Assembly (NCBI RefSeq): GCF_011761495.1
Contig: NZ_JAASRU010000012.1
Coordinates: forward strand, 22,387-86,386
Source: Alkalibacillus almallahensis
Lineage (GTDB): Bacteria > Bacillota > Bacilli > Bacillales > Alkalibacillaceae
Reading direction: 5' to 3'
Length of the DNA: 64,000 bases
In this document: one piece after another, positions 52,537 to 60,201 of the stretch
Layout of the letters: each line of letters opens with the position of its first letter
How positions within the stretch are numbered: the stretch's first letter is position 1
Notes under the pieces: generated by a model
Seen by the model: only the letters and a program-made list of their open reading frames with translations
Told to the model about the DNA's origin: nothing
Database searches by the model: none
Program-made: the position numbers and the translations under genes

Positions 52537-52755
52537 TTATTCAAATTTCAAATAATGTTCATTATGCTCGTAAACTTTATAGCCTTGTTTTTCAGCTTCG
52601 GCTATGATTTCGTCTTTCGAAATTGAATACTGACGCAAGTCAATTTTAGCTGGTCCTGCTTTAGGTTTATTGAAGTGGGCCTGAAGCAAGTTGTTTAGGT
52701 TTTCCCAAGAATATAAAGGACCATTATATTCTAGCTTTGGATCAAGATTACCCAT
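52537..52755 (-). CDS. Reverse-strand small protein in the lysis module
   Basis: Seventy-two residues from ATG 52755 (GGGAGG nine bases upstream). Soluble; PAKIDLRQYSISKDEIIAEA and KQGYKVYEHNEHYLKFE suggest an alpha/beta fold with a recognition-helix-like segment. Opposite to all neighbours, hence likely cargo expressed in the lysogen. No family recognised. Confidence 0.6.
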   Translation of the reverse strand: MGNLDPKLEYNGPLYSWENLNNLLQAHFNKPKAGPAKIDLRQYSISKDEIIAEAEKQGYKVYEHNEHYLKFE

Positions 52756-52831
52756 AATTAACACCTCCCTTCTAACACGCACATTCGACAAGAAGGGAGA
52801 AAATTCCTACTAAATATAAGGAGTGATTTGA

Positions 52832-53737
52832 ATGCAAGATTTGCGCGGAAAAACAATGGGCGGTCACAGCAAACGCTCATTAAATCAAGTCAATTTTATT
52901 GTGCGTCACCATTCAGCTACTGAAGAAGGTGACGTTTTTAAGTTCGAAGATTATTGGAAGTCAAAAGGCTGGAGCACAGGAGGCTACCACGAAGTCATTT
53001 TAAGAGACGGCGATTTTCAACTCAACTATGACGAGAATGTTATTACGAACGGTGTGGGTGGCCATAACACTGAATCGTATCACATTTGTTTAGTTGGTAA
53101 CGGTGACTTTACTGAAGCGCAAGAGAAAACATTTAAAGAGCGTGCTAAGAAAGCGATGAATGCGTTTATTTTAAGTGTTGACGATGTTATTGGTCACAAT
53201 GAATTTGCGAGTGCTAATACATCTTGCCCAGGTATCAATATGGACAATGTTCGTGCTCGGCTCAAAGGTTCTTCTAATCAATCGTCTGATAGTGATTTAT
53301 TGCAAAAAGGCGACAAAGGAAGCAAAGTTGAAAAATTGCAAAACGATTTGCTAGATGCAGGAGAAGAACTACCGCAATATGGAGCGGATGGCCATTTTGG
53401 CGACGAAACAGAAAAAGCTGTTAAGAGCCTGCAGAGAAAAGCAGGTATTACGATTGATGGCATTGTTGGGCCAAATACTAGAGAAGCCCTGAATAATCAA
53501 CCATCTAGCAACCACGATTTGCCTAATGGCATTTATCGTGAGGGTAATCGAAGTGGCGCGATCAAAAAAATCCAAGAAGCATTAAACGCTGCTAACTTTA
53601 AAGTTGGTGCGGTTGATGGCATTTATGGGCCAAAAACGAAAGATGCTGTCGAACGTTTTCAAAAAGTTTATTTACCTTATGAAGTGGATGGGGTTTATGG
53701 ACCAAATACGAAAGCGAAATTAGAGGAGGTTCTATAA
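52832..53737 (+). CDS. Endolysin: N-acetylmuramoyl-L-alanine amidase with two PG-binding domains
   Basis: Lysin of 301 residues. Amidase_2 domain (about 18-150) with zinc ligands in RHHSA, GHNE and NTSCPG. A linker is followed by two PG_binding_1 domains (about 165-225 and 235-300), each ending GxxGPxTxxAL or similar. No signal peptide, so export needs the holin. AAGGAG precedes ATG 52832. Confidence 0.93.
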   Translation: MQDLRGKTMGGHSKRSLNQVNFIVRHHSATEEGDVFKFEDYWKSKGWSTGGYHEVILRDGDFQLNYDENVITNGVGGHNTESYHICLVGNGDFTEAQEKTFKERAKKAMNAFILSVDDVIGHNEFASANTSCPGINMDNVRARLKGSSNQSSDSDLLQKGDKGSKVEKLQNDLLDAGEELPQYGADGHFGDETEKAVKSLQRKAGITIDGIVGPNTREALNNQPSSNHDLPNGIYREGNRSGAIKKIQEALNAANFKVGAVDGIYGPKTKDAVERFQKVYLPYEVDGVYGPNTKAKLEEVL

Positions 53738-53988
53738 TGGAGATTATGGATTATGTAGTTGAGAAAGCGCTGATTTTGATTCCAGTTTTGATGGTATTAG
53801 GTAAGATGATTAAGAACATGGAGATCGTACCAAACAAATTCATACCAGGCATCTTACTAGTGATTGGCTTAGGCCTGTCGCTATTTTTATTTGGTTTGAA
53901 TGTTGATGCTGTGGTGCAAGGTGTCCTGGTTACAGGCGCATCTGTTTATTTCCATCAGGTCATTAAACAAAAAGATAAGCAAGAATAA
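53737..53988 (+). CDS. Holin
   Basis: Eighty-three residues with two helices (about 11-27 and 39-58) and a third weak one (62-74), basic C-terminal tail KQKDKQE. Like A118-type holins. Start ATG 53737 overlaps the lysin stop (TAATG), GAGGAGG upstream. Last late gene. Confidence 0.85.
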   Translation: MEIMDYVVEKALILIPVLMVLGKMIKNMEIVPNKFIPGILLVIGLGLSLFLFGLNVDAVVQGVLVTGASVYFHQVIKQKDKQE

Positions 53989-54059
53989 GTATAAGCCCTG
54001 TCATTCGGCGGGGCTATACATATATTAAAAGTAACCCTCATGTTATTATCATTAATCAT

Positions 54060-54090
54060 TTGACTAAACATATACGAAAAAGGGTATAAT
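54060..54090 (+). promoter_or_regulatory. Possible promoter of the Panacea operon
   Basis: TTGACT (54060-54065), 19-bp spacer, TATAAT (54085-54090). The spacer is longer than ideal. A second weaker possibility, TTGAGA and TATTGT, lies near 54165-54195. Confidence 0.4.
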
Positions 54091-54100
54091 CAAATATAAG

Positions 54101-54150
54101 GTAACTGAGAATAACTCAGCGTAACTCAAAAGAACTTATATTAACTAAAA
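54101..54150 (+). repeat. Five decamer repeats with exact 10-bp period
   Basis: NAACT starts at 54102, 54112, 54122, 54132 and 54142 (four TAACT, one GAACT). Each ten-base unit keeps AACT and is A-rich after it. The first two units also form the dyad CTGAG-AATAA-CTCAG. Placed between the possible promoter and the Panacea gene, it looks like a protein-binding array on one face of DNA. Confidence 0.7.
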
Positions 54151-54221
54151 GTCTTTTTAATATTTGAGAAACGTGTTATAGTTCTAATATTGTATAAGCA
54201 TTTTGTGAGGAGGGTTACAAA

Positions 54222-54722
54222 ATGACAGAGGAAAAAAGAGTTATTTTTAATGATGTAAACGATTTAGTCAATTATCTATTTAATAAATTCGGTGATTTAA
54301 CTCCATTAAAACTACAAAAAGGTTTGTATTTTCTCTATGCGTATTATGGAGCTATGTATGGTGAAAAAGAAAAAGAAGGAGTAACTGAACAAAACTATAA
54401 CTACCCATCAAGATTATTTGATAGTGAATTTGAAGCCTGGACTTATGGTCCTGTAGTTAGAGAAGTATATGATAATTATAAAAAAGATGTTTATTACGAA
54501 AACAAAATATCCAATGAAGAAGCAGACGAATTATTTTCTGATTACGCAGAAGCTCAACGGTTTGTTGATGAACTGTTTGGACAGATTAAAGAAATAAGTG
54601 ACTTCTCATTAGTTGATAGAAGTCATGAAGATGAGGCTTGGAGAGATCCTTATAAAGAACAAGGAAAATCAGCTCCTATGGATAACAATAAAATCATTAA
54701 AGAGTACAGAGAAAAATTATGA
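54222..54722 (+). CDS. Panacea (SocA/DUF4065)-domain antitoxin-like protein
   Basis: Protein of 166 residues. VNDLVNYLFNKFGDLTPLKLQKGLYFLYAYY and FEAWTYGPVVREVYDNYK are the hallmark of Panacea domains: a first helix block with LTPLKLQKLLY and the WxYGPV motif. Panacea proteins neutralise many unrelated toxins in PanAT systems, often carried by prophages. GAGGAGG precedes ATG 54222; the 3' end overlaps the next gene by four bases. Confidence 0.85.
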   Translation: MTEEKRVIFNDVNDLVNYLFNKFGDLTPLKLQKGLYFLYAYYGAMYGEKEKEGVTEQNYNYPSRLFDSEFEAWTYGPVVREVYDNYKKDVYYENKISNEEADELFSDYAEAQRFVDELFGQIKEISDFSLVDRSHEDEAWRDPYKEQGKSAPMDNNKIIKEYREKL

Positions 54723-55330
54723 TTGGTAGTGAAATTTTTGATTCACTAAAACCTCAAATCGATACTGCTAAAGTATCAGGCTATAGGTTTGCTAACAAAG
54801 AAGCTCGTTTTAAAGGTGAAAGGACAAAGCTGGAACCTTCTAAAAAAACTGAAGTAAAACCATTTAATGAATTCTCTTTCAAATCAAAGTATAACAGTGA
54901 TCTCGAATTTACTAATTTCTATCGTGAGGATACAGATCAAAAGTTAAAAAAGAGAATTAACGAATTAAGTGAAGACTTTAGTGTAACTTTAAAGGGAGAG
55001 ACAAGAGGAGTAGAATTTGATAAAGATCGTATTAAAGAAATACTAGAGTTGTTTGTTGGAGAATTTCATGAAGATGATCTAAGCGAAGACGAAATTGTTA
55101 AGGTTCGTTTATATGATCCCTTTGGATATCCAACAGAAATAAGAGTTTATCTTACATTGGATACAAGTGACCTTGATAATAAAGTATATTATGTTCTTAT
55201 GGTTGATCTATTCCATCTAGTGATTCCCAGTAGTCATAACGGTAAACAATCAGAGGTTGTTAAACAAGAAACCTTCGAACATAATAAGGATAACAATAAA
55301 TGTATTAGTGAGTTTTTTGCTTTCAAATGA
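54719..55330 (+). CDS. Candidate toxin paired with the Panacea protein
   Basis: Protein of 203 residues beginning inside the antitoxin stop (ATGA). N-terminal half basic and helical (KEARFKGERTKLEPSKKTEVKP), C-terminal half beta-rich with EIRVYLTLDTSDLDNKVYYVLMVDLFHLVIPS. I recognise no catalytic motif or family. Tight coupling to a Panacea antitoxin and location beside attR support a toxin or a defence role, which is an inference. Confidence 0.65.
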   Translation: MIGSEIFDSLKPQIDTAKVSGYRFANKEARFKGERTKLEPSKKTEVKPFNEFSFKSKYNSDLEFTNFYREDTDQKLKKRINELSEDFSVTLKGETRGVEFDKDRIKEILELFVGEFHEDDLSEDEIVKVRLYDPFGYPTEIRVYLTLDTSDLDNKVYYVLMVDLFHLVIPSSHNGKQSEVVKQETFEHNKDNNKCISEFFAFK

Positions 55331-55420
55331 TTCTTCCATTGTATATTGGTTGGGAGAATTATTTTTTGTTCACCCAAAAACCCATTCAACTTCAGCGCAT
55401 TATTCAATATCAAAGGTTAA

Positions 55421-55449
55421 AGCCCTCACATTTTGTGGAGGCTTTTTTT
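55421..55449 (+). terminator. Terminator of the Panacea operon
   Basis: Ten-base arms with one mismatch and one G-U pair, loop TTTT, then a run of T. Confidence 0.8.
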
Positions 55450-55680
55450 ATTGTGAACAGACCACGATCCATCTGGATAATAATGAAACCATTCCCCGTT
55501 CAAATACCGAACATCAACACAGTATTCATCCATATTTCTAATAACTTCAACTATATTATTCACGTCAAAATCACTATGTTTATCTGAATTCAATTTGATG
55601 AAATGTGCACGTTGCGCTTTCAATAGAAATTGATATTCGCCATCGGACAAATCTTCGGCTGCAGGTAAACGATAAAGCAT
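55426..55680 (-). CDS. Small protein at the prophage right end
   Basis: Eighty-four residues: LSDGEYQFLLKAQRAHFIKL, VNNIVEVIRNMDEYCVDVRY and GEWFHYYPDGSWSV, so alpha then beta. AGGAG ten bases before ATG 55680. The stop lies inside the operon terminator of the converging toxin gene. Expression from the lysogen is likely; function unknown. Confidence 0.6.
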   Translation of the reverse strand: MLYRLPAAEDLSDGEYQFLLKAQRAHFIKLNSDKHSDFDVNNIVEVIRNMDEYCVDVRYLNGEWFHYYPDGSWSVHNKKSLHKM

Positions 55681-55814
55681 TAGTAATCATCTCCTATTTA
55701 GTTTTCTGCTATATAATAGCATAAGGTTTTATAAATGGTTGATTTTCGACAAAATATTCTAAATAAAAGTATGCGGTTTAGCAAAACTGTTTCAATTTTG
55801 TTTAATTAACGTTA

Positions 55815-55834
55815 AAATATCACATATATATCAC
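55815..55834 (+). repeat. Paired integrase arm-type repeats, right end
   Basis: AAATATCAC at 55815-55823 and ATATATCAC at 55826-55834, again 11 bp apart, same direction as the left pair. Around them, from 55681 to 55987 (307 bp without a gene), the sequence is A+T-rich and holds only the attachment region and the yitV leader. Confidence 0.6.
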
Positions 55835-55947
55835 AATAATTTGTAACCAAACAAAATCGAACGAAATAAAATCTTTATGAAAGTCGTCAACCGTGACTGA
55901 ACAAACATGATATGAAACTGAAAATAACACCACCATAAGCGCAAAGC

Positions 55948-55962
55948 TTATTATATTTATAA
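55948..55962. other. attR core
   Basis: Fifteen-bp copy of the attL core. In this position the TATTAT -10 element (55949-55954) has no -35 at the correct distance in the phage sequence upstream. Confidence 0.75.
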
Positions 55963-55987
55963 AATGAATTTTAGGGGGATTCTAACA

Positions 55988-56749
55988 ATGGCTATTGCAA
56001 TTGACCAACAATATATTGATGATATTCCAGTTTTAATTGTACATGAACAAACACAACAAGTTGCACCTTTACCCGTTATAGTATACTTTCACGGATTTAC
56101 GAGCGCTAAAGAACAAAACTTACCCCTGGCTTATTTATTAGCAGAATCAGGTTATCGCGTCGTGTTGCCAGAAGCGATGCATCACGGCGAACGTCGGCGC
56201 AATATTTCTGATCAAGAAGTCCAATTTGCTTTTTGGGAAGTAGTGAAACAAAATCTTACTGATCTTGCTAAAATCGAAACCTGGTTGACGAACCAAGGTT
56301 TATTGGAAGCTGGCCGGTTTGCTGTAGCTGGAACGAGTATGGGAGGCATCACCACTGCTGCAGCCCTTACACAATATGAATCAATTCGAGCTGCAGGTAT
56401 TATGATGGGTACTGCGAATATGCAAGAAATGGCGGATTATTTATTAAAAGGTATTGAAGCACAAGGAATTGAATTACCGTTTACAGAAGAAGAATTGCAA
56501 GAGCAATTAGATCAACTGAAGACAATTGACTTATCACAACAAATTGAAGCTTTGAATGATCGTCCATTGTTTATTTGGCATGGGGAAGAGGATCCGGTTG
56601 TGCCTTATAATCAGGCGGTTGAATTCTACCGACAATTACAAGAAGCAGGTGCGAAACATGTGGAATTTGTTTCAGAGCCTGGTCGGGACCATAAAGTGAG
56701 TCGTGATGCGATGTTAGGTCTCCGAGATTGGTTAATGTCTCATTTATAG
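55988..56749 (+). CDS. yitV: Alpha/beta-hydrolase (esterase/peptidase-like)
   Basis: Cytoplasmic hydrolase of 253 residues. YFHGFTSAKEQN is the oxyanion region, Ser117 in GTSMGG the nucleophile, Asp in WHGEEDPVVPY and His in PGRDHKVS complete the triad. Like B. subtilis YitV by pattern and by linkage to yitU and yitW. ATG 55988 has AGGGGGA nine bases upstream; an earlier ATG at 55964 lacks a site. The prophage lies immediately upstream in what appears to be its promoter. Confidence 0.87.
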   Translation: MAIAIDQQYIDDIPVLIVHEQTQQVAPLPVIVYFHGFTSAKEQNLPLAYLLAESGYRVVLPEAMHHGERRRNISDQEVQFAFWEVVKQNLTDLAKIETWLTNQGLLEAGRFAVAGTSMGGITTAAALTQYESIRAAGIMMGTANMQEMADYLLKGIEAQGIELPFTEEELQEQLDQLKTIDLSQQIEALNDRPLFIWHGEEDPVVPYNQAVEFYRQLQEAGAKHVEFVSEPGRDHKVSRDAMLGLRDWLMSHL

Positions 56750-56827
56750 AAATAATTAATTTTACTTTAAAAAAAGATAAAAACGTGTTTATAATAGAAT
56801 AGAGAATGTTTGAAGGAGGACTCGAGC

Positions 56828-57139
56828 ATGGATCAAGCTTTAGAAGAGAATCTGTGGGGAGCGCTTGAGAATGTAATCGACCCAGAACTTGGAATTGACA
56901 TTGTCAATCTAGGTCTCGTTTACAATATCGAATTAGATGATGAAGGGCTTGCAACAGTCACTATGACGTTAACAGCAATGGGTTGCCCACTTGCTGCGAC
57001 AATCGAAATGGATGTTAAACAAGCAATGATTGACCTTCCAGAAGTTAACGAAGTCGAAGTGAATATTGTTTGGAATCCACCATGGACGAAAGAACGTATG
57101 TCTCGTTACGCAAAAATCGCGCTTGGTATCCCAGATTAA
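56828..57139 (+). CDS. yitW: MIP18/DUF59-family Fe-S assembly protein
   Basis: Protein of 103 residues with VIDPELGIDIVNLGLVY near residue 15, TLTAMGCPLAATIE with the conserved Cys near 57, and VNIVWNPPWTKERMS. SufT-like, helps maturation of Fe-S proteins. AAGGAGG lies eight bases before ATG 56828. A TATAAT at 56790-56795 may give it its own promoter. Confidence 0.88.
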   Translation: MDQALEENLWGALENVIDPELGIDIVNLGLVYNIELDDEGLATVTMTLTAMGCPLAATIEMDVKQAMIDLPEVNEVEVNIVWNPPWTKERMSRYAKIALGIPD

Positions 57140-57147
57140 TTAATAGG

Positions 57148-57177
57148 AACAGTCCAACATTGTTGGGCTGTTTTTTT
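57148..57177 (+). terminator. Terminator of yitW
   Basis: Twelve-base arms (57148-57159 and 57161-57172) and T-run. Confidence 0.85.
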
Positions 57178-57211
57178 ATTATGTAACGAGACATTGAATA
57201 GGTCTAAATAC

Positions 57212-57248
57212 AAAAACCAACTTCCTGGCATTGAGGAAGTTGGTTTTT
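57212..57248. terminator. Terminator of uppP
   Basis: Perfect 15-pair stem (57212-57226 with 57234-57248), seven-base loop, A/T runs at both sides; bidirectional. Confidence 0.9.
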
Positions 57249-57260
57249 AGAATTGATTAC

Positions 57261-58073
57261 TTATAAAAACACTAACACTAAAATACCAATAATTAAGCAA
57301 TAGTAAGCGAAGTATTTTAACTTACCAGCTGTCATAATATTAATAAACAGTAAAAGTGCCAAATATGAAGAGAAAATAGCGGCAATTAAGGCAATCAGAT
57401 AAAGCACAAATTGACCAGATAATTCAGGATTGCTTAATACATCGCTAACGGCAAAGACCATTGTACCTAAGCTAACTGGTATATACATTAAAAATGAAAA
57501 GCGCAAGGCAACTCGCCGCTTCATTCCGACAAGCATCGAGGCAACAATGGTAGCACCCGAGCGACTGATGCCAGGAACGAGGGCGACAGCTTGAGCAAAA
57601 CCGACAATGACTGCATCTTTGATTGTTAACTGCTCGTCGTCTTTATGACCGTGAAAGTTACGGATGATCCATAATGCAATGGCTGTTAAGATTAGTGAAA
57701 TTGCGACGATTTTGACTTTACCAGTAACCTCACCAATAGAATCTTCTAATAATACACCTAATAAACCGGCTGGAATCGTAGCAATAACTAGAAGAAAAGC
57801 ATAGCGAAAATCTGTTTTAGACTCTTCGTCTCGATTGAATAAATACCTGCTACTTCCGACAATTAATTGCCAAATATCCCGACGATAGATCGTGACAACA
57901 GCGATTAATGAACCGAAATTAATAAATGCTTCAAAAGTAATTCCTGGTTCACCAATATCGAATAACGAACGTAATATAACTAAATGCCCACTTGAGGAAA
58001 TAGGGATTGGTTCGGTGAAACCTTGAAATAATCCAAGGAAAATAAATTGTATAATTTCCATAATCTCGTTCAT
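57261..58073 (-). CDS. uppP: Undecaprenyl-diphosphatase
   Basis: Membrane enzyme of 270 residues recycling the peptidoglycan lipid carrier; also linked to bacitracin tolerance. Motif 1 is QGFTEPIPISSSGHL near residue 18 (the usual form is GxTEFLPISSxGH, so FL is replaced by PI), motif 2 is VPGISRSGATI near 168. About eight helices. ATG 58073 has AAGGAGG eleven bases upstream. Single gene. Confidence 0.93.
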   Translation of the reverse strand: MNEIMEIIQFIFLGLFQGFTEPIPISSSGHLVILRSLFDIGEPGITFEAFINFGSLIAVVTIYRRDIWQLIVGSSRYLFNRDEESKTDFRYAFLLVIATIPAGLLGVLLEDSIGEVTGKVKIVAISLILTAIALWIIRNFHGHKDDEQLTIKDAVIVGFAQAVALVPGISRSGATIVASMLVGMKRRVALRFSFLMYIPVSLGTMVFAVSDVLSNPELSGQFVLYLIALIAAIFSSYLALLLFINIMTAGKLKYFAYYCLIIGILVLVFL

Positions 58074-58160
58074 CGTTTATGATACCTCCTTACGAATATA
58101 GGTTATTGTGCACATATCCCGAATACTTTGAATACATTGTACGTGAAAGGGGAGGTAATT

Positions 58161-58469
58161 ATGGTGCATGAAATGAAACAACCAGCATATGAATGGTGTC
58201 AGCAGCATCTTCATCAACATGTCTTACTTGAAACGACAGCAGGCGATCAAATCGAAGGTTATGTATGCGACTTAGATGATGAAAATGTCCATTTAGTTGT
58301 GCCGTCTCAACATATCCCGCACATTCCAGTTCGGCAATATGGTTATGGTCCATATGGTTATCAAGGTTATGAACCTTATGGCTATGGTTATCCATCTAAT
58401 CAATATGGGTTAAGTCGATTAATTATTCCATTAACATTTGTTGCTGCACTGAGTTTGTTACCTTGGTAG
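58161..58469 (+). CDS. Small Gly/Tyr-rich protein with Sm-like N-terminus
   Basis: About 102 residues. HLHQHVLLETTAGDQIEGYV and CDLDDENVHLVVPS resemble an Sm-like barrel strand set; residues 58-85 repeat GYG, PYGY and EPYGY; the C-terminal 20 residues are hydrophobic. The repeat recalls spore coat or membrane-surface proteins. GGGGAGG precedes ATG 58161. Function unknown. Confidence 0.65.
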   Translation: MVHEMKQPAYEWCQQHLHQHVLLETTAGDQIEGYVCDLDDENVHLVVPSQHIPHIPVRQYGYGPYGYQGYEPYGYGYPSNQYGLSRLIIPLTFVAALSLLPW

Positions 58470-58485
58470 TGGAACATAAAAAAAG

Positions 58486-58516
58486 GAGGTTGACTTACCG
58501 CAAGGAAGTCAACCTC
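58486..58516 (-). terminator. Terminator of the yjzD-like gene
   Basis: Eleven-pair perfect stem GAGGTTGACTT/AAGTCAACCTC with T-run on the minus strand. Confidence 0.85.
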
Positions 58517-58554
58517 AATTGTTGTATACATCATTGAAATCGTTTGAGTATCCG

Positions 58555-58731
58555 TTAGTTTTCCTTATCGGTAATAACAGTTTCACCAAGAACAACGGTA
58601 CCTAGGGTGAAGACAATTGCAATGGCAATAGCTGCTGTTAAATTGAAACTAATACCTGCCATACTACCGATTACATATACGATCATGGCACTTAATAAAA
58701 AGCTCCAAACTGCTGTTGAAATTAAACGCAT
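58555..58731 (-). CDS. yjzD: DUF2929 (YjzD-like) small membrane protein
   Basis: Fifty-eight residues with two helices (about 7-27 and 33-50); MRLISTAVWSFLLSAMIVYV and GSMAGISF are DUF2929-like. GAGGTG precedes ATG 58731. In Bacillus such a gene lies near fabH, which supports the name. Function unknown. Confidence 0.75.
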   Translation of the reverse strand: MRLISTAVWSFLLSAMIVYVIGSMAGISFNLTAAIAIAIVFTLGTVVLGETVITDKEN

Positions 58732-58833
58732 ATAGTTCACCTCATTTATCTATACATTCCACACCTTAGTGTATCAAAGCTTGGCTAAAAAATAAATAAA
58801 AAAATTGTGACGGTTGAGTGAGGAGATCATGTT

Positions 58834-59106
58834 ATGAAAGTTTTTGTCTATCCGTGCTTTCACCCCTTTGGATATGAATTGGTGAATTATTATTTACTTG
58901 CAGGTCATGACGTTGTTGGAAAAGATGAGCTTGATTCAGATCAATCATGGCATTATTATGCGATGGTAGCGAGACATGCTCGTTTTACTTTGGTGGAAGA
59001 CAGTTCGAAGGAATTTGAACCTTTTCATGAAGCGTTTTGTATTAACGAACATTGTGATGTGATAGCAGACCATCTGTCGATTATAGAGATTGAGGAAGAA
59101 GGATAA
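58834..59106 (+). CDS. Conserved small protein upstream of fabH
   Basis: Ninety residues. The start MKVFVYPCFHPFGYELVNYYLLAGHDVVG looks like the beta-alpha start of a Rossmann-type domain but lacks the GxxGxxG loop. GAGGAG precedes ATG 58834. Similar position to B. subtilis genes beside fabHA. Function unknown. Confidence 0.65.
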   Translation: MKVFVYPCFHPFGYELVNYYLLAGHDVVGKDELDSDQSWHYYAMVARHARFTLVEDSSKEFEPFHEAFCINEHCDVIADHLSIIEIEEEG

Positions 59107-59142
59107 ACTTTAGCATAAGCCATTAAGTTTAAAATAAAATCG

Positions 59143-59170
59143 TTGAAATCGGTAGAGAATTTGATAAAAT
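59143..59170 (+). promoter_or_regulatory. Promoter of fabH-fabF
   Basis: TTGAAA (59143-59148), 16 bp, TAAAAT (59165-59170), just ahead of the FapR-like box. Confidence 0.6.
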
Positions 59171-59187
59171 TAGAACCAGGTCATAAT
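59169..59187. promoter_or_regulatory. FapR-like operator
   Basis: ATTAGAACCAGGTCATAAT fits the FapR dyad (TTAGTACCTRRTCYTAAT type). It overlaps the -10 and start point, so FapR should repress until malonyl-CoA accumulates, as in B. subtilis. Confidence 0.7.
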
Positions 59188-59226
59188 ATATGATGATAGA
59201 AGTTAATCGTTAGGAGATGACGCGAT

Positions 59227-60165
59227 ATGAAAGCGGGTTTAATCGGAACAGGCCATTACGTGCCTGAGAAGGTTTTAACGAACCATGATATGGAAAAAAT
59301 CGTTGACACGTCTGATGAATGGATTCGCACGCGAACAGGGATTGAAGAGCGTCGAATTGCATCAGATGACATGGATACGTCTGATTTAGCATATGAAGCA
59401 GCGGTTAGCGCTTTAAATGAAGCAGGTCTTAACGGCGAAGATTTAGATATGATATTAGTTGCAACAGTCACATCAGACATGGGTTTTCCGTCGGTGGCTT
59501 GTCAGTTGCAAAATAGACTAGGTGCAAGACAAATTCCAGCTATGGATGTTAGTGCGGCTTGTGCAGGTTTTATGTATGGTGTTATTACCGCAAAACAGTT
59601 TATTGAAGCGGGTGTGCATCAGAATATTCTTGTGATTGGTGTAGAGAAACTATCCAAGATCACGAACTGGGAAGATCGTAATACAGCTGTTTTATTTGGT
59701 GATGGTGCAGGTGCGGCAATTGTTTCTAATGTCTCTGAAGATCGTGGCATTTTGGCACATGAGTTAGGTTCTGACGGGACAGGCATTCCGTATCTACATC
59801 AAACTGATGAAGATGTCATTTACATGAATGGTCGTGAAGTGTTTAAATTCGCGGTCCGAAAAATGGCAGATTCCTCGCTAAACGTGGTACATCAAGCAGG
59901 ATTAACGAAGGATGATGTTGATTACTTGATTCCACACCAAGCGAATATTCGCATTATGGAAGCAGCTCGAGAGAACTTAGAGATTCCTGTGGAGAAAATG
60001 TCTAAGTCAGTTGACCGTTACGGTAATACGTCGGCGGCTTCGATTCCTATTGCATTGTCAGAAGATGTTAAAGCAGGTAGAATAAAAGAAGATGATGTAG
60101 TAGTATTAGTAGGTTTTGGCGGTGGCCTTACATGGGGTGCCGTTGCGTTAAAATGGGGTAAATAA
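59227..60165 (+). CDS. fabH: Beta-ketoacyl-ACP synthase III
   Basis: Starts fatty acid synthesis by joining acyl-CoA with malonyl-ACP. The 312 residues carry the triad: Cys112 in [12 protein letters not shown], His in IPHQANIRI and Asn in [25 protein letters not shown] start and [10 protein letters not shown] end are typical. AGGAGATGACGCGAT precedes ATG 59227. Forms an operon with fabF; FapR-like box upstream. Confidence 0.96.
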   Translation: MKAGLIGTGHYVPEKVLTNHDMEKIVDTSDEWIRTRTGIEERRIASDDMDTSDLAYEAAVSALNEAGLNGEDLDMILVATVTSDMGFPSVACQLQNRLGARQIPAMDVSAACAGFMYGVITAKQFIEAGVHQNILVIGVEKLSKITNWEDRNTAVLFGDGAGAAIVSNVSEDRGILAHELGSDGTGIPYLHQTDEDVIYMNGREVFKFAVRKMADSSLNVVHQAGLTKDDVDYLIPHQANIRIMEAARENLEIPVEKMSKSVDRYGNTSAASIPIALSEDVKAGRIKEDDVVVLVGFGGGLTWGAVALKWGK

Positions 60166-60201
60166 AACTAGGATGCGTGAAAGCATAGGAGGTTGAATAT
60201 C

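Larger units (their letters stand above)
16931..55962. mobile_element. Temperate siphovirus prophage
   Basis: About 39 kb from attL to attR, bounded by a 15-bp direct repeat. It has all expected modules in order: integrase and immunity leftward; regulation, recombination, replication, packaging, head, tail, lysis rightward. Morphogenesis proteins (GP20-type scaffold, Phage_min_cap2, Gp15, Dit, Tal) resemble SPP1/A118-like siphophages of Firmicutes. I saw no frameshifted or truncated core gene, so it may be inducible. Confidence 0.92.

Noticed and set aside
55257..55587. Two plus-strand open frames after the toxin gene
   Set aside because: They overlap the toxin end, cross a terminator and lack ribosome binding sites; shadows of the gene on the minus strand.
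17041..55680. Integrative conjugative element
   Set aside because: Int, ImmA and repressor resemble ICEBs1, but terminase, portal, capsid, tail and lysis genes show a phage, and no conjugation genes are present.
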